A stretch of 64,000 bases of DNA from assembly GCA_965662745.1 (NCBI GenBank), contig CBFIJK010000007.1:1-64000 (forward strand), read 5' to 3'. Position 1 is the first letter of the stretch. Every line of letters begins with the position of its first letter. The notes beneath the pieces are model-generated. The model worked only from the letters and a program-made list of their open reading frames with translations, made no database searches and was not told the origin of the DNA. Positions 25,561 to 34,160 of this stretch are shown here, piece after piece. The translations under genes and the position numbers were made by a program. The stretch is from Anianibacter sp965662745. Its GTDB lineage: Bacteria; Pseudomonadota; Alphaproteobacteria; Rhodobacterales; Rhodobacteraceae.

Positions 25561-28515
25561 ATGTGCGCCGACACGCCTGACTACAAGACAACCCTCAACC
25601 TGCCCGAAACAGAGTTTCCGATGCGCGCGGGCCTGCCCAAGCGAGAGCCGGGCTGGCTTGACCGCTGGAAGACCATCGGCATCTATGACCGCTTGCGCGA
25701 AAAAGAGGGGCGCCCGCCCTTCACGCTGCATGACGGTCCTCCCTATGCCAACGGCAACCTGCATATCGGCCACGCGCTGAACAAGGTGCTCAAGGATATG
25801 GTCGTTCGCAGCCAGCAGATGATGGGCAAGGACGCCCGCTATGTGCCCGGCTGGGACTGCCACGGCCTGCCGATCGAGTGGAAGATCGAACAGCAATACC
25901 GCGAAAAGGGGCTCGACAAGGACAAGGTCGACGTGAACGAGTTCCGCCGCGAATGCCGTGAATTCGCGGCCGGATGGATCGACATCCAGCGCGAGGAATT
26001 CAAGCGCCTCGGCGTGACCGGCAATTGGGAAGACCCCTACCTGACGATGGATTTCCACGCCGAGCGGGTCATCGCCGAGGAGTTCATGAAGTTCCTCATG
26101 AACGGCACGCTCTACCAAGGCTCCAAGCCCGTGATGTGGTCACCCGTTGAAAAGACCGCGCTCGCAGAGGCCGAGGTCGAATACCACGACCACCAGAGCC
26201 ACACGATCTGGGTAAAATTCCCCGTCCTTGAGGGTGGCGCGGCCCCGATGCCGCTGGCCGAGCATTCCGATTTCGACGGCGCGAACCAGGCGATCCTTGC
26301 GGACGATCTTCAATCTGCGCAGGTCATCATCTGGACGACGACGCCCTGGACCATCCCGCAGAACCGTGCGGTCTGTTTCGGGCCGTCCATCGGCTACGGC
26401 CTTTACGAGATCACCGGCCGCCCCGAAGAATGCTGGGCGCGCATCGGCGACCGCTATCTGATCGCCGACGCGCTGGCCGGGGATGTCCTGACATCGGCGC
26501 GGCTGGACGAGACCATGTATCGTCGCCTGCGCGACGTGGCCCCCGAAGAGCTTGCCTCGCTGACGCTGGCGCACCCGCTGCGCGGCGTCGAGGGCGGAGA
26601 GGCCGAATGGGATTACGACGTGCCCATGCTGCCGGGCGATCACGTGACGGACGATGCGGGCACAGGCTTCGTTCATACCGCGCCCAGCCATGGCGATGAC
26701 GACTACCAGATCGGCCTGAAATACGGGCTGAAGATGACCCACAACGTCCTCGAAGACGGCTCGTATCGCCCCGATCTGCCGCTCTTTGGAGGCGAGGTCA
26801 TCATCACGCCCAAGGGCAAGGATGGGAAGGCGAACACGGCCGTCATCGACACGCTCGTCTCCGTTGGAAAGCTGTTGGCGCGCGGACGGCTCAAGCACAG
26901 CTATCCGCATTCCTGGCGCTCGAAAGCCCCGGTGATCTATCGCAACACGCCGCAATGGTTCGCCGCCATCGACCGCCCCGTGGGCGACGGGCAGGACCAG
27001 TATGGCGAGACGATCCGCCAGCGTGCGCTGACCTCGATCGACGAGCTGGTGACCTGGACGCCGAAGACGGGGCGCAATCGCCTCTATTCGATGATCGAGA
27101 ACCGCCCCGACTGGGTGCTCTCGCGCCAGCGCGCCTGGGGTGTGCCGCTGACCTGCTTCGTCAAGAAGGGCGCAAAGCCCGACGACGCCGATTTTCTGCT
27201 GCGCGATCCGGCCGTCAATGCCCGCATCGCCGAGGCGTTCGAGGCCGAAGGCGCAGACGCCTGGTACAAGGACGGCGCGAAAGAGCGGTTCCTGAGCGGT
27301 GACTACAACCCAAAGGACTACGAACAGGTCTTCGACATCCTGGACGTCTGGTTCGACAGCGGGTCCACTCACGCCTTCGTCCTGCGCGACCGCGCGGACG
27401 GGTCCGAGGACGGCATCGCCGATCTCTATCTCGAAGGCACCGACCAGCATCGCGGGTGGTTCCATTCGTCCATGCTGCAGGCCTGCGGCACCAAGGGCCG
27501 CGCGCCCTATCGCGGCGTGCTGACCCACGGCTTCACGCTGGATGCCAAGGGCAACAAGATGTCGAAATCGCTGGGCAACACCATCGGCCCGGATCAGGTC
27601 ATCAAGCAATACGGCGCTGATATCCTGCGGCTTTGGGTGGCGCAGACCGACTTTACCGTCGACCAGCGCATCGGGGACGAAATCCTCAAAGGTGTCGCCG
27701 ACAGCTACCGGCGCCTGCGCAACACGATGCGCTATATCCTCGGGTCTCTGCCCGAAGACGTGCCCGCGCTGCCGGAGGATCTGCCGGAACTCGAACGCCT
27801 GATCCTGCACCGCGTGTGGGAGGTCGACCAGACCGTCCGCGCGGCCTACACCGCCTATGACTTCCAGAAGGCCTGGCGGACGGTGTTCGACTTCGCGACG
27901 CTGGATCTGTCGGCCTTCTACTTCGACATCCGCAAGGACGCTTTGTATTGCGACCCCGAAGACAGCACCCGCCGCGTCGCGTCCGAGGCGGTCCTGGGCA
28001 TCCTCTATGACCACATGGTCCACTGGCTGGCCCCGATCCTTGTGTTCACGTCGGAAGAAATCTGGCTGGAACGCCACCCCGAAGACGGCGCGTCGGTCCA
28101 CCTGACGGACATGCCGGTCGCCGATGCTTCGTGGCGCGACGATGCGCTGGCCGAACGGTCAAAACTCGTGCGGGCCGCGCGGCGCGTGGTCACCGGGGCG
28201 CTGGAAGAAAAGCGCCGCGACAAGGTCATCGGCGCCTCACTCGAGGCGGCACCGATCGTGCATCTGTCCGGCAAGACAGCAGACATCGTCACCGATCCCG
28301 CGTATTTCGCTGATCTGTGCATCACGTCCGGCGTGACCCTGACGACCGATCCCGCACCCGCAGGGGCCTTCACCCTGGACGATGTGGCCGACGTCGCTGT
28401 GATCTTTGCCGAGGCGGACGGCACTAAATGCCAGCGCTGCTGGAAGATTCTGCCGGATGTTGGCACCCACAGCCACCCCGATGTCTGCGGGCGCTGCGAC
28501 GCGGCCTTGGGGTAA
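25561..28515 (+). CDS. ileS: Isoleucyl-tRNA synthetase
   Basis: A 984-residue class I aminoacyl-tRNA synthetase. HIGH motif GNLHIGHALNK at 68-71, CP1 editing domain (PWTIPQNRAVCF, and GTGFVHTAPSHGDDDY), KMSKS motif at 666-670 in DAKGNKMSKSLGN, WVAQTDFTVDQRIGDE, and a C-terminal zinc motif CQRCWK...CGRCDAAL. Bacterial-type IleS (with the C-terminal zinc), i.e. the mupirocin-sensitive class by family. It charges tRNA-Ile and hydrolyses misformed Val products. GAGG 9 bases before the ATG is the ribosome site, and a leader peptide with Ile codons precedes it, implying autogenous supply control. Confidence 0.97.
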   Translation: MCADTPDYKTTLNLPETEFPMRAGLPKREPGWLDRWKTIGIYDRLREKEGRPPFTLHDGPPYANGNLHIGHALNKVLKDMVVRSQQMMGKDARYVPGWDCHGLPIEWKIEQQYREKGLDKDKVDVNEFRRECREFAAGWIDIQREEFKRLGVTGNWEDPYLTMDFHAERVIAEEFMKFLMNGTLYQGSKPVMWSPVEKTALAEAEVEYHDHQSHTIWVKFPVLEGGAAPMPLAEHSDFDGANQAILADDLQSAQVIIWTTTPWTIPQNRAVCFGPSIGYGLYEITGRPEECWARIGDRYLIADALAGDVLTSARLDETMYRRLRDVAPEELASLTLAHPLRGVEGGEAEWDYDVPMLPGDHVTDDAGTGFVHTAPSHGDDDYQIGLKYGLKMTHNVLEDGSYRPDLPLFGGEVIITPKGKDGKANTAVIDTLVSVGKLLARGRLKHSYPHSWRSKAPVIYRNTPQWFAAIDRPVGDGQDQYGETIRQRALTSIDELVTWTPKTGRNRLYSMIENRPDWVLSRQRAWGVPLTCFVKKGAKPDDADFLLRDPAVNARIAEAFEAEGADAWYKDGAKERFLSGDYNPKDYEQVFDILDVWFDSGSTHAFVLRDRADGSEDGIADLYLEGTDQHRGWFHSSMLQACGTKGRAPYRGVLTHGFTLDAKGNKMSKSLGNTIGPDQVIKQYGADILRLWVAQTDFTVDQRIGDEILKGVADSYRRLRNTMRYILGSLPEDVPALPEDLPELERLILHRVWEVDQTVRAAYTAYDFQKAWRTVFDFATLDLSAFYFDIRKDALYCDPEDSTRRVASEAVLGILYDHMVHWLAPILVFTSEEIWLERHPEDGASVHLTDMPVADASWRDDALAERSKLVRAARRVVTGALEEKRRDKVIGASLEAAPIVHLSGKTADIVTDPAYFADLCITSGVTLTTDPAPAGAFTLDDVADVAVIFAEADGTKCQRCWKILPDVGTHSHPDVCGRCDAALG

Positions 28516-28527
28516 GACTGACAAGAA

Positions 28528-28555
28528 AGGTGCCCGGTCAACGCGCCGGGCACCT
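28528..28555 (+). terminator. Hairpin terminator candidate after ileS
   Basis: Perfect 10-bp stem AGGTGCCCGG / CCGGGCACCT with an 8-base loop, 13 bases after the ileS stop. It lacks a following U-run, so efficiency is uncertain. Confidence 0.6.
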
Positions 28556-28655
28556 GACCTGCGCCCTCCCCCTGCATCCCTGCACATCACGCGGGGCTTT
28601 TATCTGCCGCCGTTGCCCCTAGGTTCAGCACAGACATAAGCGCGGGAGATCACGC

Positions 28656-29513
28656 ATGACCGAATACACCCCACCCGACGTCTGGACCTGGGACGCCGAG
28701 AACGGCGGCCAGTTTTCCAAGACCAATCGCCCCATCGCCGGGCCGACCCATGACAAGGATCTGCCCGTTGGCGAGCATCCCTATCAGCTTTATTCGCTGG
28801 CCACGCCCAATGGCGTGAAGGTCACCGTCCTCTTTGAAGAGCTGATCGAGGCGGGCCATGATTTCGACTATGACGCCTGGCTCATCAATATCGGCGAGGG
28901 CGATCAGTTCGGATCGGGTTTCGTCGAGGCGAACCCGAACTCGAAAATCCCCGCGCTGATGGACCGCTCTGGCGACAAACCGGTACGCATCTTCGAGAGC
29001 GCAGCGATCATGCTGACGATGGCGGAACGCTATGACGCCTTCCTTGGCGCCTCTTCCGCCCGACCGGAAATGCTGTCCTGGCTCTTCTGGCAGATGGGCT
29101 CTGCGCCCTTCCTCGGTGGCGGTTTCGGCCATTTCTACGCCTACGCACCCGAGAAGATGGAATACCCGATCAACCGGTACGCAATGGAAGCCAAGCGCCA
29201 GCTTGACGTCCTGAACCGGCACCTTGCGGATCACGAGTGGATGGCGGGCGATACCTATACCATCGCCGATATGGCGATCTGGTCGTGGTATGGTCAGCTT
29301 GTGCTGGGGCGGCTCTACGATGCCGCGGAATTCCTGGATGTTGCGTCCTATACGAACGTCGTTCGCTGGGCCGAAAAGATCGACGCACGCCCAGCCGTTC
29401 AACGGGGCCGCATGGTCAATCGCGCCTTCGGAGAGCCGGAAACCCAGCTGCGTGAGCGTCATTCTGCCTCTGACTTCGAGACAAAGACACAGGACAAGAT
29501 CGAAAACGCATGA
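28656..29513 (+). CDS. yghU: YghU-like glutathione S-transferase / disulfide-bond oxidoreductase
   Basis: A 285-residue GST of the Nu class (YghU/YfcG): long N-terminal extension, then YSLATPNGVKVTVLFEELIE (thioredoxin-like fold with the TPNG active region), FGSGFVEANPNSKIPALMDRSG, and an all-helical C-terminal domain with MSWLFWQMG and MAGDTYTIADMAIWSWYG. Nu-class enzymes bind two glutathiones and reduce small disulfides and organic hydroperoxides. First gene of an overlapping trio with DUF3253 protein and ogt. GGGAG precedes the ATG. Confidence 0.9.
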   Translation: MTEYTPPDVWTWDAENGGQFSKTNRPIAGPTHDKDLPVGEHPYQLYSLATPNGVKVTVLFEELIEAGHDFDYDAWLINIGEGDQFGSGFVEANPNSKIPALMDRSGDKPVRIFESAAIMLTMAERYDAFLGASSARPEMLSWLFWQMGSAPFLGGGFGHFYAYAPEKMEYPINRYAMEAKRQLDVLNRHLADHEWMAGDTYTIADMAIWSWYGQLVLGRLYDAAEFLDVASYTNVVRWAEKIDARPAVQRGRMVNRAFGEPETQLRERHSASDFETKTQDKIENA

Positions 29514-29743
29514 GCGTGGACGACGCGGCCATCGCGGGCGTTCTGCGAGAGCTTGCATCGGAACGCGGGACGGGCAGAACCTTTTGCCCGTCCGAAGCCG
29601 CGCGTCGCCTGTCGTCCGACTGGCGGTCCTTGATGCCAGAGGTGCGTCGCGTCGCGGGTGAGATAGGCCTCACCGCAACGCAATCGGGCGCGCCGGTCGA
29701 TCCGGTGTCAGCGCGCGGCCCGATCAGGCTTGGCCTGCCATGA
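29510..29743 (+). CDS. DUF3253 domain-containing protein
   Basis: A 77-residue protein. The sequence from IAGVLRELASERGTGRTFCPSEAARRL to VRRVAGEIGL matches DUF3253, which has a winged-helix-like shape with a conserved FCPSEAAR motif. Function unknown. Starts in the yghU stop (ATGA overlap) and ends in the ogt start (ATGA overlap), so all three are translated as one coupled set, hinting at a shared role in alkylation or electrophile defence. Confidence 0.82.
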   Translation: MSVDDAAIAGVLRELASERGTGRTFCPSEAARRLSSDWRSLMPEVRRVAGEIGLTATQSGAPVDPVSARGPIRLGLP

Positions 29744-30189
29744 ACCGCCGCGCGGTCGAAACGCCGCTGGGTTGGCTGACGCTGCATGGCGCTGAAGCTG
29801 TGACGGCGGTGACCTGGGATCGATCAGACGGCGAGAGCACCGAAACTCTCGATCAAGCGGCAGACGAAGTCTCTGCCTATTTCGCTGGAACACTGCGGGC
29901 GTTTTCGGTCCCGCTGAACCCGGGCGGCACACCTTTCCAGTCGCGGTTCTACACCGCCCTGTGCAGTATTCCCTTTGGCGACACACTCGAATACGGCGAT
30001 CTGGCGAAACGGCTTGGGGTGTCGGCGCAAGCCATCGGGCAATCCTGCGGCGCCAACCCGATCCCGATCCTGATCCCATGTCACCGCGTCCTGTCTCGCA
30101 GCGGGCTTGGCGGGTATTCCGGCGCGGGCGGAGTGGAGACGAAGATCGCGCTATTGCGGCATGAAGGTGCGGCGGGGCTGTTGATCTGA
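29740..30189 (+). CDS. ogt: Methylated-DNA--protein-cysteine methyltransferase
   Basis: A 149-residue protein of the Ogt/AGT family. The acceptor cysteine is in the motif LIPCHRVLSRSGLGGYSGA; the preceding IPFGDTLEYGDLAKRLGVSAQAIGQSCGANP matches the DNA-binding helix-turn-helix, with Ser-Cys in place of the usual RAVG residues (normally ARAVGxAxxxNP). It repairs O6-alkylguanine by irreversible transfer to itself. The shortened N-terminal domain fits Ogt rather than Ada. Ends 9 bases before the convergent diguanylate cyclase gene. Confidence 0.9.
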   Translation: MNRRAVETPLGWLTLHGAEAVTAVTWDRSDGESTETLDQAADEVSAYFAGTLRAFSVPLNPGGTPFQSRFYTALCSIPFGDTLEYGDLAKRLGVSAQAIGQSCGANPIPILIPCHRVLSRSGLGGYSGAGGVETKIALLRHEGAAGLLI

Positions 30190-30198
30190 CCCAAGCGG

Positions 30199-31158
30199 TC
30201 ATTCGGCAAAGCTGACCTGTCCGCGCCCGGTGTCTTTCGAGCGATACAGCGCAGCGTCCGCGGCGGCGTGCAGATCATCCAGCCGCACATCCGGGTGATC
30301 GACGGATCGCACCACCCCAAGGCTTGCCGAGACACGGCATTCTGCGCCGTCATAGACAATCGGGATTTCCAGCCGCCGCAGGATACGGCGGCCGATTTTC
30401 TGGATGGCGTCTTGCGTGTGATGCCCCGGCAGGACGAGCACGAATTCATCGCCCCCTACCCGCGCCACGGTATCCCGAGCGCGGGTCTCATCGAGCAGCA
30501 TTTGCGAGACGTGGCGCAGGACGTGATCGCCGGCGGCATGGCCATGGGTGTCGTTGACCGCCTTGAACCAGTCTAGATCGACATGGGCCATGGTGAAGGG
30601 ATGACGCGCCTCGATCAGGCCGATAAGCACCGAGTCCAGCGCACGGCGGTTGCGCAGGCCCGTCAGCGTATCGGTCAGCGCCTGCTGCTCGGCGACGCGG
30701 CGGGCATCCTCGATCCGGTCATTGAGCCGCCGCGTTTCAGAGATCACCGCCTCTTTGGCCTCGAACAGGTACAATAGTTCGACCGTCAGGTCGGTCGGCG
30801 CGAAGTCCCCGGCATTGAGGCCATAGCGGCGAACAGTGTCGATGATACCAATCCCCGGCGAGAGGTTGAACAGGATGCCACCTCCTGAAGGAGCGGCGAT
30901 ACCGGTCAGCGCCAGCCCGCCACCCGACCGCAGGTTAAGCCGCACCGGCGTGGCCGTCGTGATATCAAGCACCTGTCCGCTTTCGGGTCGGCGAATGTCG
31001 GCAATCTCGCCCAGTGCGCGTCCGGTAATGTCACCCGCGATCTTGCGCAGCGTCGGCCCGGCGCGCAGGATGTCGCCGCCGCGCCCGACCAGCAGATGCA
31101 TCGGCATCAGCGCATCCATCGCGGCCCCTTCGAGAGACAATCCCGCCGCGCAGGTCAC
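30199..31158 (-). CDS. Diguanylate cyclase with N-terminal HNOBA-like domain
   Basis: A 319-residue protein. Residues ~15-120 resemble the haem-NO-binding-associated (HNOBA) domain that accompanies H-NOX sensors; residues ~125-160 form a signalling helix, and the rest is a GGDEF domain with LTGLRNRR (165-172), intact active site GGDEF at 235-239 and an inhibitory I-site RARD at 226-229. It should make c-di-GMP with product feedback. The GTG start overlaps the stop of the H-NOX gene (GTGA), so sensor and cyclase are a coupled pair. Confidence 0.88.
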   Translation of the reverse strand: MTCAAGLSLEGAAMDALMPMHLLVGRGGDILRAGPTLRKIAGDITGRALGEIADIRRPESGQVLDITTATPVRLNLRSGGGLALTGIAAPSGGGILFNLSPGIGIIDTVRRYGLNAGDFAPTDLTVELLYLFEAKEAVISETRRLNDRIEDARRVAEQQALTDTLTGLRNRRALDSVLIGLIEARHPFTMAHVDLDWFKAVNDTHGHAAGDHVLRHVSQMLLDETRARDTVARVGGDEFVLVLPGHHTQDAIQKIGRRILRRLEIPIVYDGAECRVSASLGVVRSVDHPDVRLDDLHAAADAALYRSKDTGRGQVSFAE

Positions 31159-31736
31159 AGCGTCGCTGCCATCTCGAATTCGCGGCCAGCGGCGAAGGCC
31201 ATTTCGGCGATGCGCACCGTCAGGGTCTCGCGCCCCGCATCAATCCCCGGAACGAAGGTGACAAGGCTGCCGTATTCATCCGCCATCGCCCCCAGCACGC
31301 CGATGAAGAACTGTGCCATGCCCTTGGGTCCCGGCCCAAGGATCAGCCGCACGCAGCCCGGTGACGGGTGTTCAGCGGTAATTTCGGGAAGGGGCAAATC
31401 GCCGACCGCAAGGCGGGTGCGATGACGCAAATCTTCTAGCGAGATCAGGAAATCGGTGTAACTGGCCCCGCCATAGCGCAGAAGGCGGCGCACGGCGCTG
31501 ACCGTTGGATGCGTGACGATGAACGTGCCGAATTCTTCAAGAAATTCCTGCCGATTCAGCGAGGTCACCAAGAGGATCGCGGCGATCAGGCGTAGCGTCA
31601 CTCGGCTGGGATAGTCCGACATCGCCTCGAACCCGGCAGGCGGCACGCCCGCGCGTGCGGCGACCTTTTCCCACACGTCATAGCCCTTCGTCCGGATCAG
31701 GAACGACTGGACAGACCGGTTTATTAGACCGTTCAT
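31155..31736 (-). CDS. H-NOX family protein with divergent haem pocket
   Basis: A 193-residue protein with the H-NOX (HNOB) fold: MNGLINRSVQSFL..., YPSRVTLRLIAAI, FGTFIVTHP, FLISLEDLRHR, LPLPEI. In classical H-NOX the proximal haem ligand is the His of an NLHxR-type motif and a YxSxR motif binds the haem propionates. Here the His position is Arg104 (His105 is one residue off) and the later motif reads LGPGPKG, with no Y, S or R. Haem binding is therefore doubtful or changed. Co-transcribed with the GGDEF gene, whose activity it probably tunes. Confidence 0.82.
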   Translation of the reverse strand: MNGLINRSVQSFLIRTKGYDVWEKVAARAGVPPAGFEAMSDYPSRVTLRLIAAILLVTSLNRQEFLEEFGTFIVTHPTVSAVRRLLRYGGASYTDFLISLEDLRHRTRLAVGDLPLPEITAEHPSPGCVRLILGPGPKGMAQFFIGVLGAMADEYGSLVTFVPGIDAGRETLTVRIAEMAFAAGREFEMAATL

Positions 31737-31779
31737 CGCAACCCCATAGCATTCATGACGGAACGCTAGGCGCAGCCCC

Positions 31780-31794
31780 TTAACAAACCGCTAA
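31780..31794 (-). promoter_or_regulatory. Candidate CtrA-binding site upstream of the H-NOX gene
   Basis: On the minus strand TTAG-N7-TTAA, one base off the CtrA consensus TTAA-N7-TTAA, ending 44 bases upstream of the H-NOX start. No other promoter reads from this position. CtrA control of signalling and motility genes is well known in Rhodobacterales. Confidence 0.4.
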
Positions 31795-31800
31795 GGTGCG

Positions 31801-33357
31801 TCAGAAATCCGTGGGCGCACCGCCTTCGGATTTGCGCCGTTCGACGAAATCGGACAACTCGCCTCGGATCGCGTCATCCATCGGGGGCGGCTGGAAGGCG
31901 TCGATGATGCGATGGAAAATGCGGTTCGCCCGCTGCGCCGTCCATTCGCCGCCGCCGTTCTCCCAGGCTTCGTAATTGCGCCAATCGGACGCAATGGGCT
32001 GATAAAACGCGGTTTCATAGCGTTCCTGCGTGTGCTGGCAGCCAAAGTAATGGCCGTTCGGGCCAACCTCTCGGATCGCCTCGAACGCGATATCGTCGGG
32101 CGTTGTGGCCACAACCTCGGGTTCGAAATAGCGCTGGATCATTTGCAGGACTTCGCAATCCATGACGAATTTCTCGGGCGATGCGATCAGCCCACCCTCA
32201 AGCCAGCCCGCCGCATGATAGACGATATTTGTGCCCGACTGCACCGCCGCCCAGAGCGAATTCGACGTCTCCCACATGGCCTGCCCGTCCGGGACATTGG
32301 CCGCACACACGCCAGAGGCGCGCATGGGCAGGCCGTAGAACCGCGCCATCTGGCCGGTGATCTGCGTCGCGCGCATGTATTCGGGCGTCCCGAAGGCGGG
32401 CGCGCCGGATTTCATGTCGACATTGGACGTGAAGGTGCCAATCACGCAGCCGACACCCGGCGCGACGTATTGGAAAAGCGCGATAGCCGACAGCGCCTCG
32501 GCCAGAGACAGCGTCACCGCGCCGGTCATGGTGACAGGCGCCATGGCGCCCGCAAGCGTGAAGGGCGTCACGATCACTGGCTGGCCACGCCGGATCAGGC
32601 GCAGACACCCGTCGATCATCGGGATGTCATGCTTGAGCGGCGAGGTGGAATTGATGTTGGTGTACATATGCGGGCTTGCGTCGAATTCGTTGTGGGAAAG
32701 ACCCGCCGCGATGCGCACCATTTCCATCACGTCCTCGACCCGCTCCGGCCCCAGCGAATAGGCGTGGGGCACCTTGTCGGTCAGCGTCAGCTTGTCATAG
32801 AGGACATCGAGATGCCGGTCGCGCGCATGGATATCTACAGGCTCCACCGGGTAGCCCCCCGCGAAATGGATGCAGTTGAAGCTTTGCGTGAGCTTCAGCA
32901 GATTGGCGCATTGCGCGCGCGTGCCGCTGACCTTGCCTGTATCGAGATCCCAGTAATTGGGCGGCGAAGACACGTTGCCGAACAGCATATGCTTGCCGCC
33001 GATGCGGATGCGCTTGTCGGGATTGCGCGGGGTGATGTCGAACTCGGCAGGGGCGCGGCCGACCATTTCCATGACGAAATCACGGTCCATGCGGACGTTG
33101 GTGCCGTTCACGATGCAGCCCGCCTGACGGAAAATGCCAAGGCTTTCCTCGTTCAGGAACTCGATGCCGATCTCTTCGAGGATGCGCATCGCGCCGTCAT
33201 GGATCGCGGCGATACCGTCGGCGGTCAGCGGCTCTGTCGGGGCGTCGGTGTTGACCGGGATGCGCCATGGCATCTGGTCGATGGCTTGCCCACCGGACCG
33301 GCGCGCATTCCCGGCGCGCCCCCCGGAACGGCGTTTGCGCAGCCCTGCTTCGATCAT
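31801..33357 (-). CDS. Trimethylamine methyltransferase (MttB) superfamily protein, non-pyrrolysine
   Basis: A 518-residue protein. It begins with the RKRRSGGRAGNARR tract and PWRIPVN segment typical of alphaproteobacterial MttB homologues; the core TIM barrel contains GGYPVEPVD, SPLKHDIPM, and ERYETAFYQP near the C-terminus. The frame is open throughout, so there is no in-frame amber codon encoding pyrrolysine as in archaeal MttB. Non-Pyl members demethylate quaternary amines such as glycine betaine, passing methyl groups to a corrinoid protein. No corrinoid or methyltransferase partner genes are adjacent, so the substrate is open. Confidence 0.88.
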   Translation of the reverse strand: MIEAGLRKRRSGGRAGNARRSGGQAIDQMPWRIPVNTDAPTEPLTADGIAAIHDGAMRILEEIGIEFLNEESLGIFRQAGCIVNGTNVRMDRDFVMEMVGRAPAEFDITPRNPDKRIRIGGKHMLFGNVSSPPNYWDLDTGKVSGTRAQCANLLKLTQSFNCIHFAGGYPVEPVDIHARDRHLDVLYDKLTLTDKVPHAYSLGPERVEDVMEMVRIAAGLSHNEFDASPHMYTNINSTSPLKHDIPMIDGCLRLIRRGQPVIVTPFTLAGAMAPVTMTGAVTLSLAEALSAIALFQYVAPGVGCVIGTFTSNVDMKSGAPAFGTPEYMRATQITGQMARFYGLPMRASGVCAANVPDGQAMWETSNSLWAAVQSGTNIVYHAAGWLEGGLIASPEKFVMDCEVLQMIQRYFEPEVVATTPDDIAFEAIREVGPNGHYFGCQHTQERYETAFYQPIASDWRNYEAWENGGGEWTAQRANRIFHRIIDAFQPPPMDDAIRGELSDFVERRKSEGGAPTDF

Positions 33358-33603
33358 GGTCCGTCTCCCGTGTCCCGCCTGACAGAAGACCAGCAGGAGC
33401 CCCAAAGCGGATAGACCTTTTGCGACGCATTGACCGGGGGCTTTGGCGTTTTCGGACCTTGACGGGCCATGCGCATCAAGGATGACAGATCGGCAACACC
33501 TACGCGCCACATTCCTGCCGCATTCAGACAGCGGCTTTTGACGGGGGGCCGACTCGGGATAGCGTCCGGTCGGCGCGAACGAGGTTGCAGGAGCCAGGCC
33601 CCG

Positions 33604-34041
33604 ATGAAGTACGAGTACAAGGTGATCCCGGCCCCGTCGAAGGCGGCCAAGGTAAAGGGCGTAAAAGGCACCGAGGCGAAATTCGCCGTCGCGCTGTCGG
33701 ACCTGATGAACGAGCTGGGCGCCGAAGGCTGGGAATACCAGCGCACCGACACCCTGCCCTGCGAAGAGCGTCAGGGGCTTACAGGGCGCGTCACCACGTT
33801 CCAGAACATGCTGGTCTTCCGCCGCGTGCTGGGCGCCGAGCAATCCGAGACCGGAAACACAGCCCCCGCCGCCATCGAGCGGTCGGAACCTGTGCTGGCC
33901 GTGCCCACCTTTCGCTCGACCGCGCGTAGTTCGCCGCGCGTCACAAATGATGCGCCCGAAGAAACACCGCATCTCGACGCGCCGTCCCATCCCGAGCCGT
34001 CGGATCAGGCCCCGCGCATCGAGGCGACGGCAGAACGCTGA
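33604..34041 (+). CDS. DUF4177 domain-containing protein
   Basis: A 145-residue protein. Residues 1-~75 match DUF4177: MKYEYKVIPAPSKA, LNELGAEGWEYQRTDTLP and VFRRVL. The remaining ~70 residues are Pro/Ser/Glu-rich and probably disordered. AGGAG lies before the ATG at 33604. Function unknown; ends 119 bases before the DnaJ-domain gene in the same direction. Confidence 0.8.
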   Translation: MKYEYKVIPAPSKAAKVKGVKGTEAKFAVALSDLMNELGAEGWEYQRTDTLPCEERQGLTGRVTTFQNMLVFRRVLGAEQSETGNTAPAAIERSEPVLAVPTFRSTARSSPRVTNDAPEETPHLDAPSHPEPSDQAPRIEATAER

Positions 34042-34160
34042 TTCCAATGGGCATGGATCCGCGCCGAACTGCCGCGCTTGGCATCTTTTTACACGTTCCC
34101 TCTTTCGCCTGACGGTGGATTGCCTAAACTTCACTGCCCGAGTCGATAAGGCAGGTTACG

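Noticed and set aside
26140..28101. 653-codon open frame on the minus strand
   Set aside because: Antisense to ileS; no recognisable domain.
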